DNA of 64,000 nucleotides, taken from Belnapia mucosa (lineage in GTDB: Bacteria > Pseudomonadota > Alphaproteobacteria > Acetobacterales > Acetobacteraceae). The notes beneath the pieces are model-generated. The model worked only from the letters and a program-made list of their open reading frames with translations. It was not told the DNA's origin and made no database searches. Below are positions 15,997 through 24,696 of this stretch, piece by piece; the first letter of the stretch is position 1, and every line of letters starts with the position of its first letter. Position numbers and translations under genes: made by a program. The stretch lies in assembly GCF_016775475.1 (NCBI RefSeq), contig NZ_JAEUXJ010000010.1, positions 124,001 through 188,000 on the forward strand, given 5' to 3'.

Positions 15997-17015
15997 GCAT
16001 CGGCACCCCGACCGGGGCCTTCCCTGGCACCCGCATGCGGCGCAACCGGCGCGATGCCTGGACGCGCCGGCTGAACGCCGAGAACACCCTCACGGTCGAT
16101 GACCTGATCTGGCCGATCTTCGTGCGCGAGGGCAGCGGCCAGACCACCGATGTCGCCTCCATGCCCGGCGTGGTGCGGGTCACGCTCGACCGCCTCGCCG
16201 GCCATGTCGAGCAGGCGGCCGCCCTTGGCATCCCGGCGATCGCCCTCTTCCCGATGACGCCGCCGGAGCTGAAGGATGCCGAGGGCACCGAGGCGCTGAA
16301 CCCCCAGAACCTGATGTGCCGCGCCGCCCGGCTGCTGAAGCGGGAATTCCCCGAACTCGGCCTGGTCGGCGATGTGGCGCTCGACCCTTATACCGATCAT
16401 GGCCATGATGGGGTGATCCGCGAGACCCGGGCCGGCGACTATGTCCATAACGACGAGAGCGTCGCCGTCCTGGTCCGCCAGGCGGTGAACCAGGCCGAGG
16501 CCGGGATCGATGTCATCGCCCCCTCCGACATGATGGATGGCCGCGTTGCCGCCATCCGCGCCGGGCTGGACGAGGCCGGGCTGATCGATACCCGCATCAT
16601 GTCCTATGCGGCGAAATACGCCTCCGCCTTCTATGGCCCCTTCCGCGATGCGGTCGGCAGCGGCAAGGCCCTGCGGGGCGACAAGAAGACCTATCAGATG
16701 GACCCGGCCAATTCGGACGAGGCGCTGCGCGAGGTGGCGCTCGACCTCGCCGAAGGCGCCGACATGGTCATGGTGAAGCCGGGCATGCCCTATCTCGACA
16801 TCATCCGCCGGGTGAAGGACCGCTTCGGCGTCCCGACCTTCGCCTATCAGGTCAGCGGCGAATACGCCATGATCATGGCCGCCGTCCGCAATGGCTGGCT
16901 GGAGCACGAACGCGCCATGCTGGAGAGCCTGCTTGGATTCAAGCGCGCCGGGGCCAATGGCGTGCTGACCTATTTCGCGCTGGAGGCGGCGCGCCTCCTG
17001 AGGGCCCGGTCATGA
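15993..17015 (+). CDS. hemB: Delta-aminolevulinic acid dehydratase (porphobilinogen synthase)
   Basis: A 340-residue enzyme condensing two 5-aminolevulinate molecules into porphobilinogen for haem and other tetrapyrroles. The Schiff-base lysines are K208 (A-A-K-Y-A-S) and K262 (M-V-K-P-G-M-P-Y). The metal region reads D-V-A-L-D-P-Y-T-D-H-G-H-D-G, with Asp and Ala where zinc-dependent enzymes have Cys. This is the magnesium-responsive, non-zinc form usual in alphaproteobacteria. The start overlaps the upstream sulfhydrylase stop (ATGA) and the stop overlaps the SDR start, giving a coupled three-gene run. Confidence 0.96.
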   Translation: MSIGTPTGAFPGTRMRRNRRDAWTRRLNAENTLTVDDLIWPIFVREGSGQTTDVASMPGVVRVTLDRLAGHVEQAAALGIPAIALFPMTPPELKDAEGTEALNPQNLMCRAARLLKREFPELGLVGDVALDPYTDHGHDGVIRETRAGDYVHNDESVAVLVRQAVNQAEAGIDVIAPSDMMDGRVAAIRAGLDEAGLIDTRIMSYAAKYASAFYGPFRDAVGSGKALRGDKKTYQMDPANSDEALREVALDLAEGADMVMVKPGMPYLDIIRRVKDRFGVPTFAYQVSGEYAMIMAAVRNGWLEHERAMLESLLGFKRAGANGVLTYFALEAARLLRARS

Positions 17016-17803
17016 ACGCGGACTGGCTCGGCCTCGCCGACCGCATCGCGGTCGTCACCGGCGCGGCGGGCGGCATGGGCCGCGCCATCGCCGCCTCCTT
17101 CATCGAGGCGGGCGCCGCCGTCGCCCTGCTCGACCGCGACCGGGACGGGCTGCTGGCACTGGAAGGCCAGCTCAGCGCCGCCGGCGGCCGGGTCGCCGCC
17201 ATTCCCTGCGATACGGGGTCGGAGGCGAGCATCGCGGATGCCGCCCGCGCCTCGGCCGACAAGCTCGGCCCGGCCGATATCCTGGTGAACAATGCCGGCA
17301 TCCTCCGCTCCGGCCCGCTCGCCACCCTGCCGCTCGAGGAGTGGAACACGCTGCTGGCGGTGAACCTCACCGGCTACCTGCTCTGCGCCCAGGCCTTCCG
17401 GCCGCAGATGCTGGGGCGCGGCGGGGCGCTGGTGCATATCGCCTCCATCGCGGCCAGCAACCCGCAGCCGCGCAGCGGCGGCTACAGCCCGAGCAAGGCG
17501 GCGGTCGCCATGCTGTCCCGCCAGCTGGCGCTGGAATGGGGGCCGGACGGCATCCGCAGCAACATCGTCAGCCCCGGCCTGATCCGCACCCCGATGTCGG
17601 AAAGCTTCTACCAGGCACCCGGCGTGAAGGAGCGGCGCGAGGCCATCCTGCCGCTCCGCCGCATCGGCGCACCGCAGGACATCGCCGATGCGGTGATCTA
17701 CCTCGCCAGCCCGCGCGCCAGCTATGTCACGGGCGGCGAGGTGCTGGTCGATGGCGGGCTCGACCAGGCGATCATGGAACTGACGCCCCGTCCGGGCTAC
17801 TGA
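17012..17803 (+). CDS. SDR family NAD(P)-dependent oxidoreductase
   Basis: A 263-residue classical short-chain dehydrogenase. The cofactor motif T-G-A-A-G-G-M-G is at residues 16-23, N-N-A-G follows, and the catalytic Tyr158 and Lys162 lie in Y-S-P-S-K. Substrate is unknown. It overlaps the hemB stop by four bases, and its 3' end overlaps the convergent hydrolase gene by 32 bases, so the two transcripts are antisense there. Confidence 0.9.
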   Translation: MNADWLGLADRIAVVTGAAGGMGRAIAASFIEAGAAVALLDRDRDGLLALEGQLSAAGGRVAAIPCDTGSEASIADAARASADKLGPADILVNNAGILRSGPLATLPLEEWNTLLAVNLTGYLLCAQAFRPQMLGRGGALVHIASIAASNPQPRSGGYSPSKAAVAMLSRQLALEWGPDGIRSNIVSPGLIRTPMSESFYQAPGVKERREAILPLRRIGAPQDIADAVIYLASPRASYVTGGEVLVDGGLDQAIMELTPRPGY

Positions 17804-18761
17804 CGCCCTCGAAAAAGGCGGCGAGGGTGCGCACGGCCAGGCTCTCCTCGTTGCCCCGATCATAGAAGCCGCAATGCCCGCCGCCGGCGATGGCGAGCGG
17901 CAGCACGGCCGGACAGGCTTGCCAGTCGATGCCCGCCATGGCGCCGATCGGCACCAGCGGGTCGTCCTCCGCCATCAGCAGCAGCGTCGGCACCCGGATG
18001 CGCGGGAGGGCGGCAGCCGGCCGGTTCATCTCGCAGAACACGGCATAGGAGGGGTAGCCGAAGCGCGGCGCCGTCACCTCCGTCTCGAATTCCGTCAGGG
18101 AGCCTGCCCGCCGCGCCGCCTGCCGCAGCTCCTCCGGCAGGTCGCGGGCCGGCACCGCCAGCACCTCCCGCCGATACAGCGCCAGCAGGGCGCGGCCGAG
18201 CACGGGATTGGCGTCGATCGCCGCATGCGCCTGCTCCGGCTCCAGCGGCGGGCTGATGGCGGCGGCGCCGAGCAGGCGCGGTGCCTCGGGCGGGTCCCGC
18301 GCCAGGAGCTCCAGCACCAGCGCGCCGCCGAGTGACCAGGCGGCCATCACCACCCCCTGCCCCGTCAGCACCTCGGGCAGCACCGCCAGCGCCTCGGCCA
18401 GATCCTCGGACCGGCCGAGATGGTAGTGGCTGGTGCTGCGGGGCAGGCTGCGGGCACTGCCGCGCAGGTTCAGCCGCAGCACGGGGAAGCCGCGCCGCAG
18501 CAGGCCGGCGGCGGCTTCGCGCAGGTAGGGGTCGTCCTCGCTGCCGGCGATGCCATGCACCAGCAGGGCAAGCGGCCGCGGCGCCCCCTGTTCCGGCAGG
18601 TGCAGCATGGCGGCCAGCGCATCCCCGTCCGGCATCGGCAGCCAGAGCCGATGGCCGGGCGGCAGGGTCGGTGGCAGCGGCCAGCGCAGCGCCCGAAGGG
18701 TCTGCAAGGTGCCGCCGAACCAGGGCGGTCGGGGCCGGAAGGGCTTGAGCGGCGGCATCAT
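17772..18761 (-). CDS. Alpha/beta hydrolase, YheT-like
   Basis: A 329-residue alpha/beta-hydrolase of the YheT/EMB8 group. The oxyanion segment L-V-H-G-I-A-G-S-E-D-D-P-Y, the L-N-L-R-G-S-A-R motif, the nucleophile elbow W-S-L-G-G-A-L and the C-terminal G-G-G-H-C-G-F-Y catalytic His are all visible. The nucleophile is Ser in this motif. Substrates of this group are poorly known esters. The start may be the second Met codon three bases downstream. It converges with the SDR gene, overlapping by 32 bases. Confidence 0.88.
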   Translation of the reverse strand: MMPPLKPFRPRPPWFGGTLQTLRALRWPLPPTLPPGHRLWLPMPDGDALAAMLHLPEQGAPRPLALLVHGIAGSEDDPYLREAAAGLLRRGFPVLRLNLRGSARSLPRSTSHYHLGRSEDLAEALAVLPEVLTGQGVVMAAWSLGGALVLELLARDPPEAPRLLGAAAISPPLEPEQAHAAIDANPVLGRALLALYRREVLAVPARDLPEELRQAARRAGSLTEFETEVTAPRFGYPSYAVFCEMNRPAAALPRIRVPTLLLMAEDDPLVPIGAMAGIDWQACPAVLPLAIAGGGHCGFYDRGNEESLAVRTLAAFFEGVSSPDGASVP

Positions 18762-18805
18762 GCCGCAGCCAACGCCGAAAGGCCCCGGCCGCTCCCGGCG
18801 TTACA

Positions 18806-20029
18806 TCACAGGATGCCGCGCTCGCGCAGCGCCGCGATCTCCGCCTCGCTCATGCCGAGCATCCCGCCCAGCACTTCGCCGGTATGCTGGCCGAGCAGCG
18901 GCGGCGGGCTGCGATAGCTGGGCGGCGTCGCCGAGAGCTTCACCGGATTAGCGATCACCTGCACCGTCTCGCCCGAGGCATGCGGCAGGTTCAGCACCAT
19001 GTTGCGTGCCTGCACATGCGGGTCGGCGAAGACCTCCTTCAGCGTGTTGATCGGGCCGCAGCCGATCTTCTGCGCCTCCAGCAGGTCGATCCATTCCGTG
19101 GTGGTCTTCGACTGCATCACTGGCGTCAGCGTCTGCGTCACCAGATCGCGGTTCTCGACCCGCTTCGGGTTGGTGGCGAAGCGCGGGTCGCTCAGCAGCT
19201 GTTCCTGGCCGAAAGCCTTGCAGAAGCGCTCGAAGGTCGGGTCGTTGCCGACCGCCAGGATGATGTAGCCGTCCTTGGTCGGGAATTCCTGATAGGGCGA
19301 GATGTTCGGATGCTGGTTGCCGAGCCGCGGCGGGTTCTCGCCGGTCGCCAGGTAATTCATGCCCTGATTGGCCAGCCAGGCGACATGCGTATCCAGCATG
19401 CCGATATCGATCTGCTGACCCTGGCCGGTGGCATTGCGGTGGTTCACCGCCGCGAGGATGCCGATGCAGCCATAGAGCCCGGCAAAGAGGTCGGCGACCG
19501 GCACGCCCACCTTCTGCGGCGTCCCCTTCGGCTCGCCGGTGAGCGACATGACGCCGCCCATCGCCTGGATCAGCGCGTCATAGCCGGGGCGTGGCGCATA
19601 GGGGCCGGTCTGGCCGAAGCCGGTGATCGAGCAGTAGATCAGCCGCGGATACTTCGCCTTCAGCTGTTCCCAGCCAAGGCCGTATTTCGCCAGCGCGCCG
19701 ACCTTGAAATTCTCGACCAGGATGTCGCAATGCTCGAGCAGCCGGTGGATGACCGCTTGGCCTTCCGGCTTGCCGATATCGAGGGTGATCGACTTCTTGT
19801 TGCGGTTCACCCCGACGAAATAGGCGCTCTCGCGCGTATTCGGGACGAAGGGCGGGGCGAAGCCGCGGGTGTCGTCGCCCGCTTCCGGCCGCTCGATCTT
19901 GAACACCTCGGCGCCGAGATCGCCCAGCATCTGAGTGCAGGTCGGACCGGCCAGCACCCGGGTCAGGTCCAGCACGCGCAGGCCCTGCAGGGGACCGTTC
20001 GCGGCCGGGGTCTGGCTCGCCTCGCTCAT
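18806..20029 (-). CDS. CaiB/BaiF family (family III) CoA-transferase
   Basis: A 407-residue CoA-transferase of the CaiB/formyl-CoA transferase family, which moves CoA between carboxylic acids. The N-terminal G-L-R-V-L-D-L-T-R-V-L-A-G-P and the D-L-G-A-E-V-F-K-I-E-R-P segment are diagnostic, and the catalytic Asp region is around P-V-A-D-L-F-A-G-L-Y. The ATG at 20029 (M-S-E-A-S) has GGAG upstream; 11 extra residues from 20062 are possible but less likely. No cognate dehydrogenase or decarboxylase is adjacent, so the acid substrate is unassigned. Confidence 0.9.
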   Translation of the reverse strand: MSEASQTPAANGPLQGLRVLDLTRVLAGPTCTQMLGDLGAEVFKIERPEAGDDTRGFAPPFVPNTRESAYFVGVNRNKKSITLDIGKPEGQAVIHRLLEHCDILVENFKVGALAKYGLGWEQLKAKYPRLIYCSITGFGQTGPYAPRPGYDALIQAMGGVMSLTGEPKGTPQKVGVPVADLFAGLYGCIGILAAVNHRNATGQGQQIDIGMLDTHVAWLANQGMNYLATGENPPRLGNQHPNISPYQEFPTKDGYIILAVGNDPTFERFCKAFGQEQLLSDPRFATNPKRVENRDLVTQTLTPVMQSKTTTEWIDLLEAQKIGCGPINTLKEVFADPHVQARNMVLNLPHASGETVQVIANPVKLSATPPSYRSPPPLLGQHTGEVLGGMLGMSEAEIAALRERGIL

Positions 20030-20154
20030 GGAATTCTCCGTCCTCGACGCTTCCGTGGTCATTCCTGGTTAATGCAGGGGCCGGATACTGTCCACTTGGC
20101 GGCGGCTCCTGTAGGGTCCGGCCGTCGCCGCCCTTGGGGCGGAGCGCATCGGGG

Positions 20155-21210
20155 GTGGCACGGGTTTCAGGCATGGCGGCGGATCTCTGGGCGCAATTCG
20201 GCGGCTGCGCGCCGCAGGACTGGGATGCGCGCCTCGCCCTGCTCGACCGGTTGCTGGAGAGCGAGAGCGGCCAGGGCCTGCGCGACGCGCTGTTCCATGC
20301 CGCCGAGACCTGGCGCCGCCTTGGCGACTGGACCCGGTCGCGGGCGATGCTCGACCGCCTCGCTGCCGGGCTGGAGGCTGCGCCGGCGCCGCCTTTCGAC
20401 TTCCTGCGCTACCTGATGTTCCCGGCCGAGACCGCCGGCCGGATCGCGCTGGCGGAACAGGCGCTTCGCCTTGCCGAGGCGCGGCCCGAGGCCGCCCTGC
20501 CGCCCGCCTTCCATGGCGAGCTCGGCATCGCCCGCCAGCGGCTCGATCGGGCGCTTGCCATCCGGGCGGAGGTCTCGGGCCTCGCGGTGCCCTGCATCCC
20601 GGTCGGGATGGAATGCCTGCCCTACAACCTGCTCATGCGCTGGGGCTTTGCCGAGCTGGCGGTGGAAGGGCCGTACACCGCCGCCATCGCCCCGGAACGC
20701 GGCGTGTCCCAGGCCATCGCCGACCGCTTCGCACGGTTCGGCGACCCCACCGCCTATGGCAGCATCCGCTCGCCCTCGGGCGGCGATACGCCGCATCTGC
20801 CCGCCTATGGCATGCTGCTCGGGCATGAGACGGGACCGGCCTATGCCGGGGACGGCTTCGCCCGCCTCGCCGCCCTCTACGCCGCCCGGGCCGAGCGGCT
20901 GCTCGCCGCCGCAGCTGGACTGCGCGCGCTCTTCGTCATGGAACGCTACCCGCCGACCGACCTCGCCCGGATCGAGGCGCGGCTGGCAGAGGCCTTCCCG
21001 CAACTCGATTTCCGCATCGCCGTCATCGGCTACACGGAGGCTCCCGCACCCGACTCCGCGCGGCTGCGGGTGCTGAAGGTGCGGAAGCCGGGCGCCGATT
21101 ATGTCTGGCACACGCCCGAGGCCTATAACACCGCCCCCGGCCTCGCCTATGAACGGCCGATGGCGGAGATGGTGCGCGCCGCCGTGCTGGAACTGGCACA
21201 GGCGACGTGA
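20155..21210 (+). CDS. Uncharacterised protein, DUF1796-like, linked to acyl-AMP ligase and ACP
   Basis: A 351-residue protein that I cannot assign firmly. Residues of about 135-215 (I-P-V-G-M-E-C-L-P-Y-N-L-L-M-R-W-G then G-P-Y) resemble the start of DUF1796, described as a putative cysteine-peptidase-like family ('LG..C.....L...G....PFDW'). The later L-R-A-L-F-V-M-E-R-Y segment would match that family's second half. The N-terminal 120 residues are helical and repeat-like. The GTG at 20155 has GGAG at 20141; the ATG at 20173 is an alternative with a weak site. The stop overlaps the acyl-AMP ligase start by four bases (GTGA), so the three genes 20155-23055 are coupled and probably act together. 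Confidence 0.6.
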   Translation: MARVSGMAADLWAQFGGCAPQDWDARLALLDRLLESESGQGLRDALFHAAETWRRLGDWTRSRAMLDRLAAGLEAAPAPPFDFLRYLMFPAETAGRIALAEQALRLAEARPEAALPPAFHGELGIARQRLDRALAIRAEVSGLAVPCIPVGMECLPYNLLMRWGFAELAVEGPYTAAIAPERGVSQAIADRFARFGDPTAYGSIRSPSGGDTPHLPAYGMLLGHETGPAYAGDGFARLAALYAARAERLLAAAAGLRALFVMERYPPTDLARIEARLAEAFPQLDFRIAVIGYTEAPAPDSARLRVLKVRKPGADYVWHTPEAYNTAPGLAYERPMAEMVRAAVLELAQAT

Positions 21211-22829
21211 GCGGCGGCAACCCCTTCCTCGACCCGCTGCTCCGTCGCCGGCGGGAGGAGCCGGATGCTCCCTTCGCCCTGCTGCACGGGCCTGCCGGCT
21301 GGGAGGAGTATCCCTTCGCCGCGCTGTTCGACCGGGCGCTGCAATTCGCGGCGCTCTACCGGGCGCGTGGCGTGAAGCCGGGCGGGCTGGTCTTCCTGAT
21401 GCTGCGGCATGGCCAGGACCTCTGTGCCGGCTTCCTCGGCGGCATGCTGGCCGGCGCCATGCCGAGCTTCCTGCCGCCGCCGACGCCGAAGCAGGATCCC
21501 GCGCTCTACTGGCGGCAGCACCGGACCTTGCTGGCCCAGACCGCCCCCGCCGCGATCCTGGCCGAGGAGGCGCTGCACGCCCCGATCGCCGCCATGCTGG
21601 GCGAGGCCACCCCGCCCCTGCTCCGCTGTGCCGAGGCGGATGCCCTCCCTGCCGTGCTGCCGGCCAGCCTGCCGGATGCCGATGCCATCGCGCTGCTGCA
21701 GCACAGTTCCGGCACGACGGGGCTGAAGAAGGGCGTCGCGCTCAGCTATCGCGCCATCGCCTTGCAGCTCGATGCCTATGCGGAGCGGCTCGGCCTGCGG
21801 GCGCCGCCCGCCATCGCCTCCTGGCTGCCGCTCTATCACGATATGGGCCTGATCACCGGGCTGCTGCTGCCGCTATGGCTCGGCGGCCGCATCGCGGCGA
21901 TGGATCCCTTCGCCTGGGTCGGCCGCCCTGCCCTGCTCTTCGAGGGCGTGACGCGCATCGGCGCCAGCCATGTCTGGCTGCCCAATTTCGCCTTCCACCT
22001 GCTGGCCCGCACCGTGCGACGCGTCGAGGGGCTGGATCTCTCCTCCGTCGAGGCCTGGACCAATTGCTCCGAGCCCTGCCGGCCGGATGCCTTCGCCGCC
22101 TTCCTCGCCCGCTTCGCCCACGCCGGCGTCCGCGAGGAGTCGCTCCGCACCTGCTACGCCATGGCGGAGACCGTCTTCGCCGTCGCCCAGGCCGCGCCCG
22201 GCGCTCCAGTCCGCCGCCTCACCCTGCCGGATGGCCGTACCCTGCTCTCCAATGGCCCGCCGCTCGCGGGCTGCGAGGTCGAGGCGCGCGGCGAGGCCGG
22301 ACCGCTGCCGCCGGGCGAGATCGGCGAGCTTTGCATCCGCGCCCCCTTCCTCTTCACCGGCTACAACCGCAACCCGGAGGCAACGGCGGCAGCGCTGGCG
22401 GAGGGCTGGTACCGCACCGGCGATCTCGGCCTGGTCGAGGATGGCGAGGTCTTCGTGACCGGCCGGATCAAGGACCTCATCATCGTCGCCGGCAAGAACA
22501 TCCATGCCCATGACGTGGAAGCCGCCTTGCAGGACCTGCCCGGCCTCAAGCCCGGCCGCGCCGTTGCCTTTGGCCAGGACGACCCCGACCTCGGCACCGA
22601 ACGGCTGGTGGTGGTGGCCGAGCGGGAGGAAGGCGCCGATGCCGCCAGCCTGGTCGCCGCCATCAACGGCGCCGTGCTGGACGCGCTCGGGATCGCCTGC
22701 GGCGCGGTGCAGGTGGTGGAACCCGGTTGGCTGGTGAAAACCACCAGCGGCAAGATCAGCCGCGAGAGCAACGCCGCCCGCTATGCCGCGCTGCGCGCCA
22801 AGGGAGACCCACATGGCCGCCAGTCTTGA
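21207..22829 (+). CDS. Acyl-AMP ligase / acyl-CoA synthetase (ANL superfamily)
   Basis: A 540-residue adenylate-forming enzyme. The P-loop-like motif H-S-S-G-T-T-G-L-K-K-G is at about residues 165-180, followed by S-W-L-P-L-Y-H-D-M-G-L, C-Y-A-M-A-E-T, Y-R-T-G-D-L-G and G-R-I-K-D-L-I-I-V-A-G-K-N-I. The W-L-P-x-Y-H-D-M-G-L-I segment is typical of fatty acyl-AMP ligases and acyl-ACP-loading enzymes, and the adjoining acyl carrier protein supports loading onto ACP rather than CoA. GTG start, coupled to the preceding gene by a GTGA overlap. The 3' end overlaps the ACP gene by 17 bases. Confidence 0.88.
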   Translation: MSGGNPFLDPLLRRRREEPDAPFALLHGPAGWEEYPFAALFDRALQFAALYRARGVKPGGLVFLMLRHGQDLCAGFLGGMLAGAMPSFLPPPTPKQDPALYWRQHRTLLAQTAPAAILAEEALHAPIAAMLGEATPPLLRCAEADALPAVLPASLPDADAIALLQHSSGTTGLKKGVALSYRAIALQLDAYAERLGLRAPPAIASWLPLYHDMGLITGLLLPLWLGGRIAAMDPFAWVGRPALLFEGVTRIGASHVWLPNFAFHLLARTVRRVEGLDLSSVEAWTNCSEPCRPDAFAAFLARFAHAGVREESLRTCYAMAETVFAVAQAAPGAPVRRLTLPDGRTLLSNGPPLAGCEVEARGEAGPLPPGEIGELCIRAPFLFTGYNRNPEATAAALAEGWYRTGDLGLVEDGEVFVTGRIKDLIIVAGKNIHAHDVEAALQDLPGLKPGRAVAFGQDDPDLGTERLVVVAEREEGADAASLVAAINGAVLDALGIACGAVQVVEPGWLVKTTSGKISRESNAARYAALRAKGDPHGRQS

Positions 22830-23055
22830 GGAGCTCTACGAGGTCCTCGCCAGCGCCCTGAACGCCTGGAACGTGCAATTCCGTCCCGAGATGGGCGCGC
22901 GCGACGTGCCGGGCTGGGATTCCATGCACCATATGATGCTGATCCTCGAAGTGAACGACCGCTTCGGGGTCGATCTTTCGCCCGAGGCGACGGCGGAGCT
23001 GCCGGATATCGCCGCCCTGCTCGCCGCGATCCAGGCCGCCCAGCAAGGAGCCTAG
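22813..23055 (+). CDS. Acyl carrier protein
   Basis: An 80-residue carrier protein. The phosphopantetheine site is Ser37 in G-W-D-S-M-H-H-M, a variant of the D-S-L/M motif, and the helix pattern fits the ACP fold. It is distinct from the housekeeping AcpP and is embedded at the end of the acyl-AMP ligase gene (17-base overlap, site AGGGAG). It is therefore presumably the partner loaded by that ligase. Confidence 0.88.
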   Translation: MAASLEELYEVLASALNAWNVQFRPEMGARDVPGWDSMHHMMLILEVNDRFGVDLSPEATAELPDIAALLAAIQAAQQGA

Positions 23056-23133
23056 CCGGGGCCCCGAGCGCCTCCCTCGACATGGCCCGCCCCTGGCGCG
23101 ATAACCCCCGGCAGTCTCACGGGTAGGAACGCC

Positions 23134-24654
23134 ATGGACACCCACTCCCCCGGCCATACCGCCGCCCCCACCGCCCCGCTGCTCGATCCCTTCGCGCTGG
23201 CCAAGGCGCTGTCTGGCGTCCATCTCATCGGCGGCGAATACGTCCCCGCCCGCAGCGGCCGCCGCTTCCCGGTGGTGAACCCCGCGACCGGCATCCAGGT
23301 GGCCGAAGCCGCCGAGGGCGATGCCGCCGATGTCGATGCCGCCGTGCAGAATGCCGCCCGCGCGCAGAAGGACTGGGCGAAGCTGCCGGCCCGCAAGCGT
23401 GGAGCCCTGGTCTACCAGTGCGCCGCCCTGCTGAAGGAGCATCAGGAGGAGCTCTCGCGCCTCATTGCGCTCGAGACCGGCAAGGCACTCCGGACCGAAA
23501 GCCGGGTCGAGGCCGGCGTCGTCGCCGATATCTTCGAATTCTTCGGCGGCTTGGGCAGCGAGCTGAAGGGCGAGAGCGTGCCCTTCGCGCCCAATGTCCT
23601 CAGCGTGACGGTGCGGGAGCCGCTGGGCGTCGTCGGCGCCATCATTCCCTGGAACGTGCCGATGCTGCTGATGGCGCTGAAGGTCGCGCCGGCGCTGGTG
23701 GCGGGCAACGCGGTGGTGGTGAAAAGCGCCGAGGAAGCGCCGCTCGCGGTGCTCCGCATCTGCGAGCTGATGAACCGCATCCTGCCGCCCGGCGTCTTCA
23801 ACATGCTCTCCGGCATGGGCCCGGAATGCGGCGCGCCGCTGGTCGAGCATCCGCTGGTGAAGAAGCTCACCTTCACCGGCAGCGTCGAGACCGGCAAGAT
23901 CGTCGCCCGCGCCGCGGCCGAGAAGCTGATCCCGGTGACGCTGGAACTCGGCGGCAAGTCGCCGATGATCGTCTTCGCCGATTGCGACTTCGACAAGACC
24001 GTCAGCGGCGCGCTCACCTCGATGCGCTTCACCCGCCAGGGGCAGAGCTGCACCGCCGCCAGCCGCATCTATGTCGAGCGCCCGATCTTCGACCGCTTCG
24101 TCGCCGCCATGACGGATGCGGTGAACACGATGGTCATGGGCGACCCGCTGGACGAGAAGACCGATATCGGCACCATCGTCTCCGAGGGACAGCTCGAGAA
24201 GGTCCGCGGCTTCATCGAGGAAGGCACGAAGACGCCGGGCGCCACCGCCCATGTCTGCTCCGCCATGCCGACCGACCCGGCGCTGAAGAAGGGCCTCTTC
24301 ATCCAGCCCGTCATCTTCACCGGCCTGACCAAGGACAGCCGGCTGGTGCGCGAGGAGATCTTCGGCCCGGTCACCGTCATCGCCCCCTTCGACGAGCCGG
24401 AAGCGGTGCTGGCCGAGGCGAATGACAGCGAATACGGCCTCGCCGCCTCGCTCTGGACCAACAACCTGAAGGTCGGGCTCGACCTGGCGCATCGGCTGGA
24501 AGCCGGCCTGGTGCAGATCAACCAGAACCTGGTGGTCCAGGCTAACCTCTCCTATGGCGGCGTGAAGAGCAGCGGCCTCGGCAAGGAAGCCTCGCTCGAG
24601 GCGATGCTGGAGCACTTCACCCACAAGAAGACCATCATGGTGAATATGGGCTGA
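23134..24654 (+). CDS. Aldehyde dehydrogenase family protein
   Basis: A 506-residue NAD(P)-dependent aldehyde dehydrogenase. The catalytic Cys306 lies in G-Q-S-C-T-A and the general-base Glu271 in L-E-L-G-G-K-S-P. The cofactor segment P-W-N-V-P and F-T-G-S-V-E-T-G are present. The aldehyde substrate is not evident. It follows the ACP gene after 78 bases, so cotranscription with the acyl-AMP ligase set is possible but not certain. A strong hairpin follows the stop. Confidence 0.92.
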   Translation: MDTHSPGHTAAPTAPLLDPFALAKALSGVHLIGGEYVPARSGRRFPVVNPATGIQVAEAAEGDAADVDAAVQNAARAQKDWAKLPARKRGALVYQCAALLKEHQEELSRLIALETGKALRTESRVEAGVVADIFEFFGGLGSELKGESVPFAPNVLSVTVREPLGVVGAIIPWNVPMLLMALKVAPALVAGNAVVVKSAEEAPLAVLRICELMNRILPPGVFNMLSGMGPECGAPLVEHPLVKKLTFTGSVETGKIVARAAAEKLIPVTLELGGKSPMIVFADCDFDKTVSGALTSMRFTRQGQSCTAASRIYVERPIFDRFVAAMTDAVNTMVMGDPLDEKTDIGTIVSEGQLEKVRGFIEEGTKTPGATAHVCSAMPTDPALKKGLFIQPVIFTGLTKDSRLVREEIFGPVTVIAPFDEPEAVLAEANDSEYGLAASLWTNNLKVGLDLAHRLEAGLVQINQNLVVQANLSYGGVKSSGLGKEASLEAMLEHFTHKKTIMVNMG

Positions 24655-24661
24655 GTCGGCT

Positions 24662-24687
24662 GGCGCGCCCCGCGAATGGGGCGCGCC
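24662..24687. terminator. Bidirectional hairpin terminator candidate
   Basis: A perfect 10-bp stem (24662-24671 with 24678-24687) and a 6-base loop lie between the convergent aldehyde dehydrogenase and GDPD genes. No long T run follows, so efficiency is uncertain, but position and perfect pairing support termination on both strands. Confidence 0.6.
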
Positions 24688-24696
24688 GATCCCGGC

